Shown: one piece after another, positions 60,479 to 64,000 of the stretch
Position numbering within the stretch: the first letter of the stretch is position 1
Layout of the letters: the number at the start of each line of letters is the position of its first letter
DNA from: Thermosediminibacter oceani DSM 16646
GTDB taxonomy: Bacteria; Bacillota; Thermosediminibacteria; Thermosediminibacterales; Thermosediminibacteraceae
Assembly (NCBI RefSeq): GCF_000144645.1
Contig: NC_014377.1
Span: 930,001-994,000, forward strand
Reading direction: 5' to 3'
DNA length: 64,000 bases
The notes under the pieces: model-generated
What the model was told of the DNA's origin: nothing
Databases searched by the model: none
The model's input: only the letters and a program-made list of their open reading frames with translations
Made by a program: the position numbers and the translations under genes

Positions 60479-60523
60479 ATGGGGTTCTAGAGGTCGGGGG
60501 TTCAAGTCCCCCCACTCAGACCA
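60479..60523 (+). repeat. attR core, 45-bp direct repeat of the tRNA-Pro 3' half
   Basis: Identical over 45 bp to 43233-43277, from the anticodon loop to CCA. It lacks the 5' half of a tRNA, so it is not a gene; it marks the right end of the element. Confidence 0.95.
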
Positions 60524-60699
60524 TTTGAAAACGAAACGTAGAGTAGGATTGAAAGCTCTACGTTATTTTTTTATATTTGTAGTTCTGAAGTACTATACAA
60601 ACATTTTGCAAACATCAGCTTTTTCCTTCAAGAATGTCATTAATTTTTTGGGGCCGGCCGGACCTACCACAGGGGCGTAGGTAGCCGTTTTTCTTGATA

Positions 60700-60815
60700 G
60701 GCTTTGTAGGCCAACTATAAGGTTTCTCTGTCGTCAACCTCATGCTGAATGGGCAAAAAGTGACTTCCCCCAAGTCCAGCAATAATAATTGATGGGACTA
60801 CCTATGTACCGCCGT
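60700..60815 (+). pseudogene. Remnant of a stalk-domain (copper amine oxidase N-terminal-like) protein
   Basis: NLMLNGQKVTSPKSSNNN, then after a frame change IDGTTYVPP, reproduce the pattern of the stalk domain (NGxxV ... INGxTYVPLR). Stops and the shift show decay. The rest of the gap (60524-60699 and 60816-61069) holds no gene that I can support. Confidence 0.45.
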
Positions 60816-61069
60816 AGATCCGGTGGTGTTTTTTATTGGCAAAGAAGGAATTCTATAGGATTGGTCGAATGATATAAAAATATGCTTACCTGCATCCTTA
60901 CTAGTCAAAACGGCGCTTTCGCATGAGAACCCCGACGATTGTAAGCAAAATTGCAAATATGATTAATCAATTTCAACAAAGTTGAGTTCCTTTTGAAATT
61001 AGAAAAGCCTTGAAGCCTTGATATTATGGCCTTTGCGGCAATCAATAAATTTGAGTACATAACGGGGGC

Positions 61070-62494
61070 GTGATCGTTTTGGGAGGGGGATTATCAGACT
61101 TAAAAGATGAGCGGGTTCGACGATTACGGCCGACCGTTTTTTTCCCGAACCTGGATGATGAAGTAAAAGAGGTACTGAGAAAAACATGGGTGCTGGCCTG
61201 GCCGGTTCTTATAGAACAAGCCCTGGCGATGATCAGTCAGGTCGCCGATATGGCCATGGTCGGAAGGCTCGGAGCCGAGGCGGTGGCGGCGATCGGGCTC
61301 AGCATGCAACCTTTTTTTCTTTTGAACGCTATTTTTATGGGAATTTCGGTTGGCACAACGGCGTTGTCGGCAAGGGCAGCTGGGTCCAAAGACCTGGAAA
61401 AAGCGGGGAAAGTCATCGGGCAGTCTATTATAGTCGCTTTTTTTGCCGGCCTCATAATCAGTTACCTGGGTTACGTTAATTCCTACAAAATAATGATATA
61501 CATGGGTGCGGAGCCATCGGTAAGACTCTTGGGGAGCAATTACCTTCGAGCGATGATGCCGGGCATGCTGTTTTTGTTTGTTTTCTCCGTAGCAGCGGGA
61601 GGGCTGAGAGGTTCAGGAGATACCCGAACTCCCATGGTGGTCAATGCGGTCATAAATATATTACATATCTTCACTAATTACGTGTTTATTTTTGGCAAGT
61701 TCGGATTTCCCAGGTTGGAAGTAGTAGGAGCCGGAATTTCGTCCTCGCTATCGCGTTTAGGGGCTGCAGCGGCGTTAATTTACGTTTTATCTAAGCAAGA
61801 CAACCGCCTTTTTGTAAACTGGAAGAAAGTAATTAAAGAATTTGATTGGCCGTTATTTTCAAGTATGCTCCGGATAGGGTTGCCGGCGGCTGTAGAGAGG
61901 ATTCTCATTTCTACCGGTCAGATAGTTTATACCAGACAGGTTGCCGGCCTTGGAACCGGGGCGTATGCGGCCCATTCCATAAGTCTTAATGTGGAATCCC
62001 TGTCGTATATGCCAGGCATCGGTTTTGCAACCGCAGCCACTGCTATGGTAGGGCAGCGTTTGGGCGCCGGTGATGCCAAGGGTGCGCAAAAAAGCGCCGG
62101 TATATCCTTACTTTTTGCCATGGCAATTATGGGTATAATGGGATTGATGTTTTTTTCATTTCCCGTTATGTTCTTAAGAATTTTCACCGATGATCCCGAG
62201 ATAATTGCCAGGGCGACCGTGCTTTTGCGCATTGTCGCTTTTACGCAGATACCCGAATGCGTGGGTATGGTTATACCGGGAGCCCTCAGAGGAGCCGGCG
62301 ATACAAGGATTACCGTTTATATTACTATTCTTGGAATGTGGATGATCAGGCTGGGATTTACTTTCATTTTTTTGAATTACTTCGATATGGGCCTTGTTGG
62401 CGCCTGGATTGCTATGTTCCTTGACTGGACTGTCAGGTCGTTGCTGTACTGGATCAGGTTTAAAAGCGGTAACTGGAAGAGTATTAAAATTTGA
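61070..62494 (+). CDS. MATE-family multidrug/toxin efflux transporter
   Basis: A twelve-segment antiporter with two homologous halves: WPVLIEQALAMISQVADMAMVGRLG near the N-terminus and GLPAAVERILISTGQIVYTRQVAGLG about 230 residues later, plus GLRGSGDTRTPM and ALRGAGDTRITV. It exports cationic compounds with Na+ or H+. The start may be GTG 61070 or TTG 61079; GGGGGCG at 61063-61069 fits the latter. It stands alone. Confidence 0.9.
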   Translation: MIVLGGGLSDLKDERVRRLRPTVFFPNLDDEVKEVLRKTWVLAWPVLIEQALAMISQVADMAMVGRLGAEAVAAIGLSMQPFFLLNAIFMGISVGTTALSARAAGSKDLEKAGKVIGQSIIVAFFAGLIISYLGYVNSYKIMIYMGAEPSVRLLGSNYLRAMMPGMLFLFVFSVAAGGLRGSGDTRTPMVVNAVINILHIFTNYVFIFGKFGFPRLEVVGAGISSSLSRLGAAAALIYVLSKQDNRLFVNWKKVIKEFDWPLFSSMLRIGLPAAVERILISTGQIVYTRQVAGLGTGAYAAHSISLNVESLSYMPGIGFATAATAMVGQRLGAGDAKGAQKSAGISLLFAMAIMGIMGLMFFSFPVMFLRIFTDDPEIIARATVLLRIVAFTQIPECVGMVIPGALRGAGDTRITVYITILGMWMIRLGFTFIFLNYFDMGLVGAWIAMFLDWTVRSLLYWIRFKSGNWKSIKI

Positions 62495-62578
62495 GGCCTA
62501 TTAAATGCTTTTATATTTTATTATCAATCCGGAAGGATTCTTCCTTTTTATGGAGAAGATATAAATAAGGTGAAGAGG

Positions 62579-63787
62579 ATGAGGAAGGGGACCGGTGCAA
62601 AGGTCGTAAATTTCAAACCGAAGAAAAAGAAACAAAAATCGCGCTTGATCCTCCCTTTATTATCGGGGCTTTTTCTCTTTTTAATTCTTTTTCTGCGAGG
62701 TTCCGCAAAAGACATATACATAGCTCGAGAAGAGAAAGTAGAAGAGTTTTTTACTTCGGGAGCACTGATAGTAAAAAACGAAAAGGTTATAAATTCCCCT
62801 GCCAGCGGCAGGCTTGAAGTTCTTGTTAAAGCCGGAGAAAGGGTAAGGGTAAATTCGCCGCTTTTTAAAGTTGTGACAGATGAGGAACGTAAAATGCTCC
62901 TGGAAAAAGACTTAGGCGAACTTCAAGAAAAATTGAATAAGTTGAAAGAGCAGAGCGAAAGTACGCTGACAATTCAGATATTGAACAAATCCATTCAAGA
63001 TGTACAAAAAAGGATCGGGGAAGCAAGGTCTAAAGGTCAGGCAGAAAAGGTAGCGGTGCTGGAAAAGGAATTATCGCGGTTGAAGGGCGAGAAACAGAAG
63101 GCCGTAGCGGAGAGCAACGAAGCCATTAAAGTTTTAGAAAAAAGCCTGGAAAATCAGAAAAAAAAACTTGAGGAAGTGGAACCGGTTGTTCTCTCTCCGG
63201 TGGCAGGAATAGTAAGTTTTAACATAGACGGTTACGAAGACCTTCTCCGGCCTGAGGGATTAAAGTGCTTGAAATCTGAGGAGATAAAGGGTGTCGTCTC
63301 AAGACAGGAAAGTGCTGCGCTTTCCCAAAACGTGAAGGTTAACCAAGCCGTGCTTAAGATCGTGGATAATTTTTCCCTATACGTTATTGCTCCAATACTG
63401 GAAGGTGATATTCAGCCCGGCAGGGTATACAAATTAAGATTTCCCCAACTCAACATAGAACTTAAAGCAGATCTGATTGAAACATGTGAGGACGAACAGA
63501 CGGGTGTATTCTTCATCAAAGAAGCCCCCATGGAGTTGCTGGACCTCAGAAAGGTCAATGTTGAAATCATCACGCGGGTACATCGCGGTATAGGAGTACC
63601 AAATTCAGCGATCGTAAAATCAAACGGCCAGGAAGGTGTATTCTTGTACAATAAAGGTAGGTCCGTTTTCAGACCCGTCCGCGTGGTAGCCCGGGACGAT
63701 AAGAAAACCATAGTAGAAGGCCTAACGGCCGGCGATAGGGTTTTAATAAAGAGGGGATTTCAATGGAAATTATTCAGCAAAACATAG
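62579..63787 (+). CDS. HlyD-like membrane-fusion/adaptor protein
   Basis: A basic N-terminus and one membrane segment (LILPLLSGLFLFLILFL) are followed by a lipoyl-like half motif, a long coiled-coil hairpin (about 110-205) and a second beta domain (SPVAGIVSFNIDGYEDLL). This is the HlyD adaptor layout found before yggS-sepF in Clostridia. Its transport partner is not present here. ATG 62579 is preferred over GTG 62570, which lies in AAGGTGAAG. It overlaps yggS by 25 bp. Confidence 0.78.
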   Translation: MRKGTGAKVVNFKPKKKKQKSRLILPLLSGLFLFLILFLRGSAKDIYIAREEKVEEFFTSGALIVKNEKVINSPASGRLEVLVKAGERVRVNSPLFKVVTDEERKMLLEKDLGELQEKLNKLKEQSESTLTIQILNKSIQDVQKRIGEARSKGQAEKVAVLEKELSRLKGEKQKAVAESNEAIKVLEKSLENQKKKLEEVEPVVLSPVAGIVSFNIDGYEDLLRPEGLKCLKSEEIKGVVSRQESAALSQNVKVNQAVLKIVDNFSLYVIAPILEGDIQPGRVYKLRFPQLNIELKADLIETCEDEQTGVFFIKEAPMELLDLRKVNVEIITRVHRGIGVPNSAIVKSNGQEGVFLYNKGRSVFRPVRVVARDDKKTIVEGLTAGDRVLIKRGFQWKLFSKT

Positions 63788-64000
63788 AAAAATTGAAACT
63801 AAAAATCAAACACGCGGCCGCAAAATCGGGCAGAAGTCCGGAAGATATACACATAGTGGCGGTAACCAAAACCATCCCACCTGAAACGATCCAGGCGGCC
63901 GTTGACCGCGGGATAAAGATCCTGGGAGAAAACCGGGTGCAGGAGGCTCAGCAAAAGGTAGGGCTGGTAAAAGGAGATATCAGCTGGCACATGATAGGTC
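63763..64000 (+). CDS. YggS-family PLP-binding protein (3' truncated)
   Basis: The first 79 codons are visible, cut by the window edge. SGRSPEDIHIVAVTKTIPPE carries the PLP lysine and GENRVQEAQQK is the second family motif. YggS/YlmE proteins maintain PLP balance. ATG 63763 follows GAGGGGA and overlaps the HlyD-like gene. Confidence 0.9.
   Translation, partial: MEIIQQNIEKLKLKIKHAAAKSGRSPEDIHIVAVTKTIPPETIQAAVDRGIKILGENRVQEAQQKVGLVKGDISWHMIG

Larger units (their letters stand above)
43278..60523 (+). mobile_element. 17.2-kb tRNA-Pro-integrated element with head-only phage genes (satellite-like)
   Basis: Bounded by the 45-bp attL/attR repeat, it carries int, a RepA_N initiator, a second winged-helix Rep with a palindromic array, a small XRE-type protein, scaffold, SU10-like capsid, terminase pair, portal and two connector-like genes. 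No tail, tape-measure, baseplate, holin or endolysin gene is visible. It is clearly AT-richer than the host genes. Nearly all genes lie on the plus strand; the exception is a frameshifted membrane gene at 52480-52751. An IS21-type element has inserted. The profile fits capsid-forming phage satellites; a prophage deleted for its tail genes is the alternative. Confidence 0.85.

Noticed and set aside
60479-60523. Second tRNA-Pro gene
   Set aside because: Only the 3' half of a tRNA is present; it is the attR duplication.
43278-60523. Integrative conjugative element
   Set aside because: RepA_N and int could suit one, but no relaxase, coupling protein or type IV secretion gene is present, while head and packaging genes are.
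60640-60840. Riboswitch or structural RNA after attR
   Set aside because: No known riboswitch core could be matched, and part of the sequence translates as a decayed stalk-domain protein.

Overview
The window comes from an endospore-forming member of the Clostridia (Firmicutes), probably a thermophile of the Thermoanaerobacterales/Thermosediminibacterales type. This placement is inferred from gene content and order: a dcw cluster running into spoIIGA-sigE-sigG, spoIIP, spoIVA, SpoVD and SpoVE, and the YIEGIA and DUF3189 families. Strong Shine-Dalgarno sites and frequent TTG/GTG starts fit the same group. No rRNA is present to confirm it.

Layout. 1-1.1 kb: 3' part of an acetylornithine/putrescine-type aminotransferase. 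1.4 kb: tRNA-Pro(CGG) on the minus strand. 1.6-4.2 kb: the M16 peptidase pair yfmF-yfmH. 4.3-22.9 kb: division and cell-wall cluster mraZ-rsmH-ftsL-spoVD-murE-murF-mraY-murD-spoVE-murG-murC-murA-divIB-DUF881-sbp-ftsA-ftsZ. 23-25.7 kb: sporulation sigma block spoIIGA-sigE-sigG. 25.8-28.7 kb: ylmC/ymxH, a B12-binding radical SAM gene and pgeF. 28.7-32.7 kb: phosphate block phoP-phoR-pstB-phoU, without pstSCA. 32.8-43.1 kb: DUF1614, spoIIP, YIEGIA and its capping subunit, two DUF3189 genes, DUF512 radical SAM, der, gpsA, spoIVA and an RlmA-like methyltransferase. 61-64 kb: MATE transporter, HlyD-like adaptor and the start of yggS.

The accessory part is a 17.2-kb, AT-richer element (43278-60523) inserted in the 3' half of tRNA-Pro(GGG) and bounded by an exact 45-bp direct repeat. 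It encodes a tyrosine integrase, a RepA_N-type initiator, a second winged-helix replication protein behind a 45-bp-period palindromic array, and a head-only structural set: scaffold, SU10-like major capsid protein, terminase small and large subunits, portal and two connector-like proteins. I see no tail, tape-measure, baseplate or lysis genes. This is the profile of a capsid-forming phage satellite (cf-PICI-like) rather than a complete prophage, although a prophage that lost its tail and lysis genes is not excluded. An intact IS21-family element with a 7-bp target duplication interrupts one small gene of the element.

Regulatory DNA of note: three 10-bp-period MraZ boxes before mraZ; a spoIIG-like promoter with 21-bp spacing; a 15-bp stem that buries the sigG ribosome binding site in read-through RNA while a SigF-type promoter starts downstream of its left arm; PHO-box repeats with 11-bp period before pstB; and a SigE-type promoter before spoIVA.
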